Shown: one piece after another, positions 37,822-47,228 of the stretch
Layout: every line of letters starts with the position of its first letter
Position numbering within the stretch: position 1 is the stretch's first letter
Source of the DNA: an uncultured Bacteroidales bacterium
GTDB lineage: Bacteria; Bacteroidota; Bacteroidia; Bacteroidales; WCHB1-69
Assembly: GCA_900315705.1 (NCBI GenBank)
Contig: ONAB01000004.1
Span: 1 to 64,000 of the forward strand
DNA: 64,000 nt
Reading direction: 5' to 3'
Translations under genes and position numbers: made by a program
Notes under the pieces: model-generated
Told to the model about the DNA's origin: nothing
Seen by the model: the letters and a program-made list of their open reading frames with translations, nothing else
Databases searched by the model: none

Positions 37822-38982
37822 TTAGTTTTTCAACGCGGCGATTTCCTTGATGGCGTTGATGCAGACATCGATTTCCTCCTCGGTGTTGAAGGCGCCGACG
37901 CTGAGGCGGACAGTGCCGTCCACGGGCAGCGTGCCGATGCGTTCGTGCACCAGCGGGGCGCACTGCAGACCGGTACGGCAGGCGATGTCATAGTCCACAT
38001 CCAGCATAGTGCCCACGTCCATAGCTTCGAATCCGCGCACGTTGAGGGAGAGCACGGGGTTCTGGTTCTCGACGGAGGTAGCGCAATAGACGGTGACGCC
38101 TTCCACGTTGCGGACGCCGTCCACAAGACGTTTCCAGAGTTTCATCTCCTGATCGTGGATATTCTGGATACCCTTCTCCTCAATCCACTTCACGCCGCGG
38201 TAGAGGCCGCTGATGCCGAGCATATTCATTGTGCCGGCTTCGAGGCGGTAGGGATATTCGTCGAGGTGGGTACGCACGGCGGAGCGCACGCCCGTGCCGC
38301 CGAAGCGGGTCTGGCGAACCTCCACGCCCTCGGCCACGTAGGAGCCGCCGATGCCGGTGGGTCCCATCAGGCACTTGTGGCCCGTGAAAGCGTAGGCGTC
38401 CACGCCGTATTCAAGCATATTCATCTCCACAGCACCCGCGCCCTGGCTGCCGTCCACCACGAAAATCAGACCGTTTTCCTTGCAGACCTTGCCAATCTCC
38501 TTGATAGGCTGCACCGTGCCGATAACGTTGGAGCACTGGGTGCAGACCACCATCTTGGTGTTGGGCTTGATGGCCTTCTTGAAATCGTCGGGGTGCACAT
38601 AGCCAGCCTCGTCAAAGGGCAGGTAAGTCACCTCGATGATGCCCTGCTGCTCAAGGCAGTAGAGGGGACGAAGCACAGAGTTGTGCTCCAGCATCGTGGT
38701 GATGACGTGCATCCCTTTCTGTGCGAGACCCTGGATGAGGATATTCAACGAATCCGTGGCGTTATAGCTGAAGGTGAGACGACGCTCATCGACCTTGGTG
38801 CCGCCGTTGAAGAGACGGGAGAGAAGACGACGGGTGTCGGTCAGCAACTCACCGGTCTCGATACCAGCGTCATAGCCGGCGCGGCCGGGACTGACACCGT
38901 GTTCGCGGTAGAAGCTATCCATAAAGTCATACACCTCTTTGGGCTTGGGATAAGAAGTAGCTGAGTTGTCTAAATATATCAT
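37822..38982 (-). CDS. Class V aminotransferase (cysteine desulfurase-like)
   Basis: The start at 38982 (MIYLDNSATSYPKPKEVYDF) is the normal N-terminus of the family and lies 24 bases after a TATCTTTGC promoter. The 386-residue PLP enzyme has SYNATDSLNILIQGL, HNSVLRPLY, VDGSQGAGAVEMNM, the PLP lysine in FTGHKCLMGPTGIG, and a late CRTGLQCAPLVHERIGT with the catalytic-type Cys, then GTVRLSVGAFNTEEEIDV. This pattern fits the EF2568-like cysteine desulfurase family rather than IscS or SufS. It probably mobilises sulfur from cysteine. The upstream position relative to the DMT transporter gene suggests co-regulation. Confidence 0.87.
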   Translation of the reverse strand: MIYLDNSATSYPKPKEVYDFMDSFYREHGVSPGRAGYDAGIETGELLTDTRRLLSRLFNGGTKVDERRLTFSYNATDSLNILIQGLAQKGMHVITTMLEHNSVLRPLYCLEQQGIIEVTYLPFDEAGYVHPDDFKKAIKPNTKMVVCTQCSNVIGTVQPIKEIGKVCKENGLIFVVDGSQGAGAVEMNMLEYGVDAYAFTGHKCLMGPTGIGGSYVAEGVEVRQTRFGGTGVRSAVRTHLDEYPYRLEAGTMNMLGISGLYRGVKWIEEKGIQNIHDQEMKLWKRLVDGVRNVEGVTVYCATSVENQNPVLSLNVRGFEAMDVGTMLDVDYDIACRTGLQCAPLVHERIGTLPVDGTVRLSVGAFNTEEEIDVCINAIKEIAALKN

Positions 38983-39005
38983 AATTTGGGTTTTTAAAAA
39001 CGGGT

Positions 39006-39034
39006 GCAAAGATACAATTTTTTTGTACTTTTGC
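39006..39034. promoter_or_regulatory. Divergent promoter pair between aminotransferase and TDH genes
   Basis: TATCTTTGC reads leftward at 39006-39014 and TACTTTTGC rightward at 39026-39034. Confidence 0.65.
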
Positions 39035-39077
39035 GCGCTCAAAAAACTACGCTATTTTTTCACTAACAAATCAAGAT

Positions 39078-40028
39078 ATGAAAAAGATATTAGTCATTGG
39101 TGCCTGCGGACAAATCGGTTCCGAGCTGACACCCGCCTTGCGCAAAGAATACGGCACTGACAATGTGGTCGCTGCCGATATGATTTATCCTCTCAAAGGA
39201 GAACTTGCCAATGCCGGTCCTTCCTGTAAGATTGACGCCACCAACGGCCAGGAGATCGCCGATGCTGTGAAGAAGTACAACATCGACGCCATCTACAACC
39301 TCGCCGCCATCCTCTCCGCCAAGGCGGAGGCCAACCCGATGCTGGGCTGGAACGTGGGCATCGGTGCGTTGCTCAACTGCCTGGAAGTCTCCCGCGAGTT
39401 CGGCTGCGCCCTCTTCACCCCGAGTTCCATCGGTGCGTTCGGCCCCGACACCCCGCACGATATGACGCCCCAGGACACCATCCAGCGTCCGAAGACCATC
39501 TACGGTGTCACCAAAGTCACCGGTGAGCTGCTCAGCGACTACTACTTCAAACGTTTCGGCGTGGACACCCGTTCCGTCCGCTTCCCGGGCCTCATCTCCA
39601 ACGTGACGCTCCCCGGCGGCGGCACTACCGACTACGCCGTGGAAATTTACTACGCCGCCGTGAAGGGCGAGACGTTCACCTGTCCCATCGCGAAGGGTAC
39701 CTATATGGATATGATGTATATGCCCGACGCCCTGAAGGCCGCCATCGACCTGATGGAAGCCGACCCCGCCAAACTCGTGCACCGCAACTCCTTCAACATC
39801 ACGGCTATGAGCTTTGAACCGGAGATGATTTATGCCGAAATCAAAAAGCACATCCCCGATTTCAAGATGGAGTACAAATATGACGAGCTTCGCCAGAACA
39901 TCGCCGACTCCTGGCCCAACCAGATGGACGACCACTGCGCCCGCGAGGAGTGGGGCTTCAAGCCGCAATACGACCTGGCCTCTATGACCGAGGATATGCT
40001 CAAGGTGCTGAGCCAGAAACTGAAATAG
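39078..40028 (+). CDS. L-threonine 3-dehydrogenase, SDR type
   Basis: The 316-residue protein is an extended short-chain dehydrogenase: NAD site VIGACGQIGSELTPAL, LAAILSAKAEANP, TPSSIGAFGPDTPHD, catalytic YGVTKVTGELLSDYY (Tyr-x3-Lys), SVRFPGLIS and GGGTTDYAVEIYYAA. This combination, with FNITAMSFEPEMIYAEIKK and ADSWPNQMDD near the end, is the UDP-galactose-epimerase-like threonine dehydrogenase of Bacteroidetes. It would oxidise threonine to 2-amino-3-ketobutyrate. The ligase partner gene is not in the window. A strong terminator follows. Confidence 0.9.
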   Translation: MKKILVIGACGQIGSELTPALRKEYGTDNVVAADMIYPLKGELANAGPSCKIDATNGQEIADAVKKYNIDAIYNLAAILSAKAEANPMLGWNVGIGALLNCLEVSREFGCALFTPSSIGAFGPDTPHDMTPQDTIQRPKTIYGVTKVTGELLSDYYFKRFGVDTRSVRFPGLISNVTLPGGGTTDYAVEIYYAAVKGETFTCPIAKGTYMDMMYMPDALKAAIDLMEADPAKLVHRNSFNITAMSFEPEMIYAEIKKHIPDFKMEYKYDELRQNIADSWPNQMDDHCAREEWGFKPQYDLASMTEDMLKVLSQKLK

Positions 40029-40054
40029 TTGTTTTTACAATTATGCAATTATAG

Positions 40055-40084
40055 AAAAAGCGGTCCGACGACCGCTTTTTTTTA
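40055..40084. terminator. Bidirectional terminator between convergent genes
   Basis: AAAAAGCGGTC, a CGAC loop and GACCGCTTTTTTTTT form a perfect stem with T-runs on both strands, serving the TDH gene and the large minus-strand gene. Confidence 0.9.
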
Positions 40085-40102
40085 TGTGTGACAAGTTCAT
40101 AT

Positions 40103-43100
40103 TTACAACACCAGCAGGTTACCTTTCAGCACAAACCGTTCCCCATACAGATCTTTGTATTGGATGACATAGTTGTACATTGTGTTGGGAATCAGATTCC
40201 CGTTCACTTCCCCACCCCACCGGAATCCTTTGTCACGGGATGCGAAAACCACATTGCCCCAACGGTCGAATATCCGGATGGAAAAATCGGACATCTGGCT
40301 CTGGAAGACAGGGCTTAGTTCAAACCAGTCGTTCAGGTTGTCTTGGTTTCCCGGAGTGATGGTGTTGGGGAGTATGATGTCCACCATACAGGGCTCAATG
40401 GTGACGCCTTTGGAGACGGAGCAGTCAGCATCGCTCACGGTGACGCTATAGACTCCCGGATTGTTCACCATAATGGATTGTGATGTCTCGCCCGTGTTCC
40501 AGCGGTACTGCGACATCGCACCTTCGGCTGAGATTTCAACGAAGGGCTCGTCGCAAAGATTCGTCGCGGAAGAGACCACTGTCAGGGCGGTGTCTGCGAT
40601 GGTCAGGCGCAAAGTCACCGTGCTGTCGCAGCCCGCGCTGCTCTGCACCAGCTTCTCCAGCCTCAGGCTGTCGCGGCCCACTGTTTGCTCGGCCGACACG
40701 TCGAACCCGTAGCGGCGGTAGGGCTTCCCTTCGCAGGCCACGTCCTCAATCTCCACAAAGGTTGTGGGCGATATCGTCAAATGCAGGGTCACCACACTGT
40801 CGCAGCCCTCGAACGAGGTGAACTGCTGGGTGTAGTCGCCCGACTCGGTGTAGGTCTCGGCGTTCCAGGAGAAGCTGTCGCAGGCATTAGCCTCGATGCG
40901 TTCCGACACCGTTTGGAGAATGGTCAGGTGCAGCGTCACGGTACTGTCGCAGCCGTGCACCGTCTGGAAATGCTGCACATAGTCGCCCGACTGCGTGTAG
41001 TCTTGCCCGTTCCACTGATAGTGCATACAGTTGGCGTCGGCAAACTCCGTGGCGGCCGGCTGGTGAATGGTGAGGTGCAGCGTCACGGTGCTGTCGCAGC
41101 CGTGAGAGGTCTGAAATTGCTGCGTGTGGTCGCCCGACTGCGTGTAGGTCTGGCCATTCCAGGTGTAGCTGCTGCATTCGGCAGCCGAGAAGGCTGATGT
41201 TGCCGGCTGATGAATGGTCAAGTGCAGCGTCACGGTACTGTCGCAACCGTGAGAGGTCTGGAAGTGCCGCACATAGTCGCCCGATTGCGTGTAGGTCTGC
41301 CCGTTCCAGGTGTAGCTGCTGCAAGCGGTGGCCGAGAAGGTGGAAGTCGCCGGTTGGTGAATGGTCAAGTGCAACGTCACCGCACTGTCACAGCCGTGCA
41401 CATTCTGGAAATGCTGCACATAGTTGCCCGACTGCTGGTACGTCTGGCCGTTCCAGGTGTAGTTGCCACACTCAGCGGCAGAGAATGCCGATGTGACGGG
41501 TTGGCGAACAGTCAAGTGCAGGGTCACGGCGCTGTCGCAGCCGTTGGCAGCCTGGAAATGGCGCACAAAGGTGCCCGACTGCTGATAAAGGCTGTCGTTC
41601 CACTGGTATTGCACACATACGGCGGTGTCGATCACCGCGCCGGTCACTTGGTGCTCCAGCACATTCACCACAGCGGTGAGCGTGTCGGTGCACTGGCCGT
41701 TGTTGATTCTTGCTACCATCGTCACGTTATAGTTGCCGGGCCCGGGGAAGGTGTGGGTGGGTGCAAAATCGTTGGAGGTGGTGCCGTCGCCAAAGTCCCA
41801 GTAGGCTGATTCGCAGGATTCTCCTGTGGGGGCGACCACCATTTGGCTGGAGGAGACGAAACTCTGGTTGTCAAACACGTACTCATAGGAGCAAGGCGTG
41901 TTCGTAGTGGTGAAGTCGGCCATCGGATAACGCGAGGTCAAAGAGGTCCAGAGCGTGAAGAAGCAGTTGGGGTTGTTGAGTGAGATGACCTTGCAGCAGA
42001 GACGGTCGTTGCTGGGAGGCACCGTCACCGCCTGCTGGGTGGAGATGACATTGTTCGGGGCGCTCTGGTAATACCATTGGTAGTTGAATCCCGACGGGGC
42101 GGAATAGGTGTTGGTGGTCGTCTCGCCACACGATTCGACAGTGATGTTCTTCTTCTTGCAATTCAGGTGGAAATAGGCATAGCCGTAGTGTCCGCTCTGA
42201 TCGCAGTCGTAGGTGGTGAGGCGCACCCGTATGTTCTGCCCGTGGTAGGCGCTCAGGTCTGTGCCCACAGTGGTCCAATCCTTCCACAAGACATTGCTGC
42301 CGGCGAGGTTCCAGCCCAGCGACTGGTTGGCGATGTAGTCGGCGGCACCGCAGGTGGGGTCCACCAGCGCACCGCTCTGGTCGAGCAGCTCGAACTTAAA
42401 GCGGGGTTGTTCCGAGGCGGTATGGTCAGGGTCTTGCAGCACGGCAGCGTATTTCAGCAAGAGAATGGCTGCATCGTTGGTGTCCACGTGGAAGGTGTAG
42501 GTGATGCTCTCCGCCTGCGCCCCCGTGCTCCAGTTGCCCAAACGGACAGAATACTTTTCACAAGGAGGCAGGATGTTGAGAAGACCGGCCGTCCGCGGAT
42601 CGGTGGCCTGCACCAAGTTGACGGTATGGCGGCTGGACTGTGTCTGCCAACCATTGTCAACCACACCCGTATTCAGATAGGGATTGCTGAAAGTGCCGTA
42701 CTGGCACAAGATGTTGGGGCCCGTCAGTGTGGTCAGGTCGATGCAGGAAGAGGTGTCGGGCATACAGGTGACAAATGACGAATAGGACTCGTTGGTGATG
42801 ACGCCGTCCTGACCGCAGTCGAAATAGACGTGCACCTCATAGTCCTGGCCAATGACGAGGCCGTTGATATCATAGCTGGTGCCGGTCACCCAGGCACCCG
42901 TGCCGCTGCCGGGCGTAAACCCTGCCAATCCGTATTCCACATAATAGCTGGTCACGGAGGGGTCCAGGCTGGCATTCCACGTGACGTGCAGGCCGTTGTT
43001 CGTGTAATGGGGGACGGCATTGACGGGCGATCCACCGCAGGCACATCCGCCTGTGCAGGTGACCTGCAACTCGAAGCCCGACTTGACCACACTGCCGTCG

Positions 43101-44104
43101 GAGGTGAACTTCAGGGTCAAGGCGCCGGTTTGGGAGGTAATGTTCACATTGCCCTGTCCCGAGTAGGTGTCGTAGAGTGTTCCTCCTACACCCACACCTT
43201 CATAGACGTACAGTTTATCAAAGCTGCTCTCCGTTTCATAGCTGCCTTGGATATGCACCACACAGCCCGGAGTGGCCGGCTGCACGACCAATATGCCCGA
43301 GCAGCTATTGGAATAGTCACCCGTGCCGCCCGGGTCAAAGATGGTTCCCGAACATATCGTGATGGTCTGCGTACCCGAAGAGGGGACATTATAATTATAG
43401 GTAAGGATTCCGGTGGCATATTCTTCGTTGGTGATGAGGCCATCGCTACCGCAGTCGGAATAGATGTGCACCTCGTATTCCTGGCCGGGCACAATGTTGG
43501 GAATGAGGTAGCTGGTGCCGGTCACCCACACTCCAGTGCCGCTGCCCGGCGTAAAACCGCGGAAACCGTACTCCAGATAATAGGAGGTCACCGACGGGTC
43601 CAGGCCTGCATTCCAGTTGACCTGCAGGCCGCCCGAAAGGCTCTGCAGCACCACGTTTCTGGGGACACCGATATTCTCACAACCGCACAAACAGGAGACC
43701 GACAGCTGGAAGCCCGAATAGGTCACGCTGCCGTCGGAGGTGAACGATATGGTCACGGTGCTGCTCTGGGTGATGATGTCAATATTTCCCTGTCCCATAT
43801 AGCTGCCGAGCAGGGTGCCGTTCGTGCCCGCCCCTTCATATATGTATATATGGTCATACGAATTCTCCGTGTTATAGGTCCCTTGCAGATGCATCAGGCA
43901 ATTCGACGAGGAGGAGTTGACAATCAGTTTCCCCGAACAGCTATTGGGATAATTGCCCGTGCCGCCGGGGTCGTAGATGGTTCCTGAACACATCGTCACA
44001 GTCTGCGTGCCTGATGAGGGGACGTTGTACGATTGTGCGAAAAGGCCGCCCGCACAAAAGCACAAGAGGAACAGGATGAGGGTGAAACAATAGCCTTTTC
44101 TCAT
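40103..44104 (-). CDS. Very large T9SS-secreted repeat protein (CUB, Fn3, PKD-like)
   Basis: The ATG at 44104 (MRKGYCFTLILFLLCFCAGG) gives a signal peptide and lies 26 bases after a TATTTTTGC element. The 1333-residue protein has two CUB-like domains, each opening YNVPSSGTQT and containing FTSDGSV, and each followed by an Fn3-like module (PSVTSYYLEYGFRGFTPGSG). A jelly-roll-like region, a PKD-like domain (YWDFGDGTTSNDFAPTHTFP) and seven 49-residue repeats follow at 40586-41644. It ends with the type-B T9SS signal: LPNTITPGNQDNLNDWFEL, FDRWGNVVF and NTMYNYVIQYKD. It should be exported through the outer membrane and either attached or released. The repeats end GCDSTVTLHLTI and may be a stalk. 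Confidence 0.9.
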   Translation of the reverse strand: MRKGYCFTLILFLLCFCAGGLFAQSYNVPSSGTQTVTMCSGTIYDPGGTGNYPNSCSGKLIVNSSSSNCLMHLQGTYNTENSYDHIYIYEGAGTNGTLLGSYMGQGNIDIITQSSTVTISFTSDGSVTYSGFQLSVSCLCGCENIGVPRNVVLQSLSGGLQVNWNAGLDPSVTSYYLEYGFRGFTPGSGTGVWVTGTSYLIPNIVPGQEYEVHIYSDCGSDGLITNEEYATGILTYNYNVPSSGTQTITICSGTIFDPGGTGDYSNSCSGILVVQPATPGCVVHIQGSYETESSFDKLYVYEGVGVGGTLYDTYSGQGNVNITSQTGALTLKFTSDGSVVKSGFELQVTCTGGCACGGSPVNAVPHYTNNGLHVTWNASLDPSVTSYYVEYGLAGFTPGSGTGAWVTGTSYDINGLVIGQDYEVHVYFDCGQDGVITNESYSSFVTCMPDTSSCIDLTTLTGPNILCQYGTFSNPYLNTGVVDNGWQTQSSRHTVNLVQATDPRTAGLLNILPPCEKYSVRLGNWSTGAQAESITYTFHVDTNDAAILLLKYAAVLQDPDHTASEQPRFKFELLDQSGALVDPTCGAADYIANQSLGWNLAGSNVLWKDWTTVGTDLSAYHGQNIRVRLTTYDCDQSGHYGYAYFHLNCKKKNITVESCGETTTNTYSAPSGFNYQWYYQSAPNNVISTQQAVTVPPSNDRLCCKVISLNNPNCFFTLWTSLTSRYPMADFTTTNTPCSYEYVFDNQSFVSSSQMVVAPTGESCESAYWDFGDGTTSNDFAPTHTFPGPGNYNVTMVARINNGQCTDTLTAVVNVLEHQVTGAVIDTAVCVQYQWNDSLYQQSGTFVRHFQAANGCDSAVTLHLTVRQPVTSAFSAAECGNYTWNGQTYQQSGNYVQHFQNVHGCDSAVTLHLTIHQPATSTFSATACSSYTWNGQTYTQSGDYVRHFQTSHGCDSTVTLHLTIHQPATSAFSAAECSSYTWNGQTYTQSGDHTQQFQTSHGCDSTVTLHLTIHQPAATEFADANCMHYQWNGQDYTQSGDYVQHFQTVHGCDSTVTLHLTILQTVSERIEANACDSFSWNAETYTESGDYTQQFTSFEGCDSVVTLHLTISPTTFVEIEDVACEGKPYRRYGFDVSAEQTVGRDSLRLEKLVQSSAGCDSTVTLRLTIADTALTVVSSATNLCDEPFVEISAEGAMSQYRWNTGETSQSIMVNNPGVYSVTVSDADCSVSKGVTIEPCMVDIILPNTITPGNQDNLNDWFELSPVFQSQMSDFSIRIFDRWGNVVFASRDKGFRWGGEVNGNLIPNTMYNYVIQYKDLYGERFVLKGNLLVL
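40586..41644 (-). repeat. Seven tandem repeats of about 49 residues
   Basis: Units 2 to 6 are exactly 49 residues, the first 50 and the last 58. The core is CSSYTWNGQTYTQSGDY with a GCDSTVTLHLTI end. Units 3 and 4 are nearly identical; the outer ones are older. Confidence 0.9.
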
Positions 44105-44129
44105 TATTGTCAAGGTTGAATTTGCTTTT

Positions 44130-44138
44130 GCAAAAATA
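44130..44138 (-). promoter_or_regulatory. -7 promoter element for the large T9SS gene
   Basis: TATTTTTGC on the reverse strand; it lies within the longer reading frame and so fixes the start at 44104. Confidence 0.6.
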
Positions 44139-44250
44139 ATCTTTTTAACAATATGATGTTTATAATTTTTTGGAAAAAAAATCAAATCAGCAAATTAGGG
44201 ATGATGATTTTTGAAAACGCTGTTGACAACCTGTCATTTTACAATTTTTA

Positions 44251-44259
44251 TATTTTTGC
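44251..44259 (+). promoter_or_regulatory. -7 promoter element for the small barrel gene
   Basis: TATTTTTGC, with TTGACA-like bases at 44223-44228 some 22 bases upstream, 52 bases ahead of the ATG at 44311. Confidence 0.65.
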
Positions 44260-44310
44260 CGCCCTCAAAAACAGAGAAAATAGAAACTACTAACCAAAAC
44301 CCAAATCGCT

Positions 44311-44859
44311 ATGAGAAAAATCAAGTTCATTGCACTATTCGTCATTGTTATGGTGGCGGCCACGTCTCATTCCAATGCGCAGGCCCCTTACCGGCACAGC
44401 GTCGGCGAAACGGTCGGCACGATGGTGGCTTTCACATACAAGACCTTCCCCACCGACCACTTTGCTATGCAGTTTGACTTGGGCACCAAGTACAACTACA
44501 ACTACGTGGCTGGCTATGGTTCCTCTTGCTGGTCTATGGAGATTGCGCAGAGTTATATGTATGAGGGGCACTTTGTGAAGGGACTGTACGGTTTCGTGGG
44601 AGGTGGCATCAGTCTCGGCATCAGTTTTGCCCCGCAAGTGTCGTACTTCGTCTCCTACAGAGACGGGGTGCAGGTCCGTGACGTTATGGGCAAATTCGGC
44701 GCCCACAGCATTCTCGGCTTGGAATACAAGTTCGACATCCCCCTCACCCTGCAACTGGACGTGCGTCCCGGATACCGTTTCCTGTTCAACAACGAGGTCA
44801 ACCTCGACCACACCTTCGACTGGGGTATGGTGAACTTCGGCGTTCGCTACGCCTTCTAA
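44311..44859 (+). CDS. Small outer-membrane beta-barrel protein
   Basis: The 182-residue protein has a signal peptide ending SNAQA and then about eight alternating beta strands (GTMVAFTYKTFPTDHFAMQF, YEGHFVKGLYGFVGGGISLG, LTLQLDVRPGYRFLF) closing WGMVNFGVRYAF, whose terminal Phe fits barrel assembly. It is about the size of OmpW/OmpX-type barrels. The gene stands alone with its own promoter and terminator. Function unknown. Confidence 0.78.
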   Translation: MRKIKFIALFVIVMVAATSHSNAQAPYRHSVGETVGTMVAFTYKTFPTDHFAMQFDLGTKYNYNYVAGYGSSCWSMEIAQSYMYEGHFVKGLYGFVGGGISLGISFAPQVSYFVSYRDGVQVRDVMGKFGAHSILGLEYKFDIPLTLQLDVRPGYRFLFNNEVNLDHTFDWGMVNFGVRYAF

Positions 44860-44876
44860 CATTATAATATATGCAC

Positions 44877-44914
44877 AAAAAAACGGGGCATCTTGCGATG
44901 TCCCGTTTTTTTTC
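44877..44914. terminator. Bidirectional terminator between the barrel and hppA genes
   Basis: AAAAAACGGGGCATC, a short TTGC loop and GATGTCCCGTTTTTTTT form a long stem with A and T runs at either side, placed between two convergent genes. Confidence 0.88.
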
Positions 44915-44925
44915 GGTTGGTTTAG

Positions 44926-44945
44926 AGACGTCTTAAAAGACGTCT
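44926..44945. repeat. Perfect inverted repeat 3' of hppA
   Basis: AGACGTCTT, AA, AAGACGTCT: two identical arms that are themselves built on the palindrome GACGTC, six bases past the hppA stop. Confidence 0.6.
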
Positions 44946-44951
44946 TTACTA

Positions 44952-47165
44952 CTACAGCAGGTGGCAGGCCACAGTCAGGCCGGCCATCACGATGCTGACC
45001 ATACTCATCAGCTTGATGAGGATGTTCAGGGACGGGCCGGAGGTGTCCTTGAAAGGATCGCCCACGGTGTCGCCCACCACGGTAGCCTTGTGGTTGTCGG
45101 AGCCCTTGCCGCCGAAGTTGCCTTCCTCGACATACTTCTTGGCATTGTCCCAAGCACCACCGGCGTTGGCCATAAAGATAGCCAGCACGAAACCGGCACC
45201 GAGACCGCCCACCAGCAGACCGAGCACGCCGGCCACGCCGAGGATCAGACCCGTGACGATGGGAGCCAAAATGGCGAGGATGGAGGGCAGCAGCATCTCG
45301 TGCTGGGCACCCTTCGTGGAGATGGCCACGCAACGGGCGTAGTCAGGCGTACCCTCACCGGTGAGGATGCCCTTGATCTCCTGGAACTGACGACGCACTT
45401 CCTCCACCATCTTCTGGGCGGCGCGACCCACGGCATTCATCGTGAGACCGCAGAACAGGAAGGCCATCATAGAACCGATGAAGACACCCACGAGCACCTT
45501 CGGGTTCATCAGGGAAACATTGTAGTATTCCATAAAGTCGATCAAGGAGGCCTGAGCGGTTTCGACTACGCGATTGCCAAGGTCGAGGGTGTCGGTACCA
45601 ATACGCACGAGAGCAATCTTGATCTCTTCCACGTAGGAGGCGAGCAGCGCGAGGGCGGTCAAAGCGGCAGAACCGATGGCAAAGCCCTTGCCAGTAGCGG
45701 CAGTGGTGTTGCCGAGAGCGTCCAAAGCGTCGGTACGTTTACGAACTTCAGGATCCAAGCCGCTCATCTCAGCGTTACCACCGGCATTGTCGGCGATAGG
45801 ACCGTAAGCGTCAGTTGCCAAGGTGATGCCCAGTGTGGAGAGCATACCCACGGCTGCGATACCGATACCATACAGACCCTTGGAGAGGTTGATGGCGTTG
45901 AATTCGATTTGGAAACCGTTGGCGCACAAGTAAGCGAGGATGATAGCCACACCGATGGTAAGCACCGGGATGACCGTGGAAATCATACCCAAGCCGATAC
46001 CGGAGATGATGACCGTGGCAGGACCAGTCTGGGATGCTTCAGCCACCTTCTGTGTCGGTTTGAAGGATTGGGAGGTGTAGTATTCCGTTGACTTACCAAT
46101 AATCACGCCGGCGAGCAGACCCACCACCACAGAGAGGGAAACCTGCCACCAAACGATGTCGGTGGAATCTTTGAAGAGCACATACATAATGCAGAACGTA
46201 GCCACTGCGATAAGGCAGGCAGCGGTGTTGGTACCGCGGCTCAGGGCCTTGAGCAGTTCGGTCATCGTAGCGTCTTCCTTGGTGCGAACCATAAAGATAC
46301 CGATCACAGAGAGGATCACGCCGACGGCGGCAATCATCATAGGAGCGAGGATGGAGCGCATCTGCATTTCGGCACCGAGGGTAGCGAAAGCGGCAGCACC
46401 GAGGGCCATCGTGGAGAGGATAGAGCCGGCGTAAGACTCGTACAGGTCAGCACCCATACCGGCCACGTCACCCACATTGTCGCCCACGTTGTCGGCGATG
46501 GTGGCGGGGTTGCGCGGGTCGTCCTCAGGGATGTTGTATTCGGTCTTGCCCACGAGGTCGGCACCCACGTCAGCGGCTTTGGTGTAGATACCGCCACCGA
46601 CACGGGCGAACAACGCCTGCGTGGAGGCACCCATACCGAAGGTCAGCATCGTGGTGGTGATGATCACGAGATGATGCTCTTCAGGAATGAAGTGGTCAAG
46701 GATGAAGAACCACACAGAAACGTCGAGCAACGCAAGGCCAACGACTGTCAAACCCATAACAGCACCGCTGCGAAAGGCGATCTGGAGACCCTTGTTGAGA
46801 GTCTGGCGGGCACCGTTAGCGGTACGTGCAGAAGCATAAGTAGCGGTCTTCATACCGAGGAAGCCTGCCAAACCGGAGAAGAAACCGCCGGTCAGGAAAG
46901 CGAACCAGACCCAGCCGTTCTGCAGGTCAAAGATCGACATAATGAAGAACAGCACAGCAAGGACTATGAACACGATGGTCACTACCTTGTACTGCTGTTT
47001 TAGGTAAGCCATAGCGCCCTTGCGGACGTGCGAGGCGATTTCACGCATAGTGGGAGTACCCTCGTCTTCCTTCAGCATTCTGCGATAGAAGAAGAACGCG
47101 AAACCCAATGCGACGACGGATGCGCAAAAGACAATCCATACATACTTTACGAGATTTTCTTCCAT
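44952..47165 (-). CDS. hppA: Membrane-bound ion-translocating pyrophosphatase
   Basis: The 737-residue protein couples pyrophosphate hydrolysis to ion pumping across the inner membrane; about sixteen helices are predicted. The substrate motifs are [20 protein letters not shown] and [20 protein letters not shown], and a third cluster is [36 protein letters not shown] carries Ala and Gly at the positions that mark K+-dependent enzymes. The Glu in ADLYESY is at the position seen in Na+-pumping types. In addition T92, F96, D148 and M178 match, with a constant offset of two, the residues I recall as the signature of Na+,H+-cotransporting enzymes from Bacteroides. It follows the TlpA-like gene by 63 bases. 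Confidence 0.95.
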   Translation of the reverse strand: MEENLVKYVWIVFCASVVALGFAFFFYRRMLKEDEGTPTMREIASHVRKGAMAYLKQQYKVVTIVFIVLAVLFFIMSIFDLQNGWVWFAFLTGGFFSGLAGFLGMKTATYASARTANGARQTLNKGLQIAFRSGAVMGLTVVGLALLDVSVWFFILDHFIPEEHHLVIITTTMLTFGMGASTQALFARVGGGIYTKAADVGADLVGKTEYNIPEDDPRNPATIADNVGDNVGDVAGMGADLYESYAGSILSTMALGAAAFATLGAEMQMRSILAPMMIAAVGVILSVIGIFMVRTKEDATMTELLKALSRGTNTAACLIAVATFCIMYVLFKDSTDIVWWQVSLSVVVGLLAGVIIGKSTEYYTSQSFKPTQKVAEASQTGPATVIISGIGLGMISTVIPVLTIGVAIILAYLCANGFQIEFNAINLSKGLYGIGIAAVGMLSTLGITLATDAYGPIADNAGGNAEMSGLDPEVRKRTDALDALGNTTAATGKGFAIGSAALTALALLASYVEEIKIALVRIGTDTLDLGNRVVETAQASLIDFMEYYNVSLMNPKVLVGVFIGSMMAFLFCGLTMNAVGRAAQKMVEEVRRQFQEIKGILTGEGTPDYARCVAISTKGAQHEMLLPSILAILAPIVTGLILGVAGVLGLLVGGLGAGFVLAIFMANAGGAWDNAKKYVEEGNFGGKGSDNHKATVVGDTVGDPFKDTSGPSLNILIKLMSMVSIVMAGLTVACHLL

Positions 47166-47228
47166 AAAAGCTTTTAATTTGGTTAATAATATTATTTAAT
47201 TGAGTAAATCTTTTCAAACAAAAACAGA

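Noticed and set aside
37045..38964. A 639-codon open frame on the plus strand
   Set aside because: It lies antisense to the DMT transporter and class V aminotransferase genes, has a His/Gly/Ala-biased translation with no domains, and arises from GC-rich codon use on the other strand.
42830..43987. A 385-codon plus-strand frame within the large T9SS gene
   Set aside because: Antisense to CUB and Fn3 repeats and itself repetitive for that reason only.
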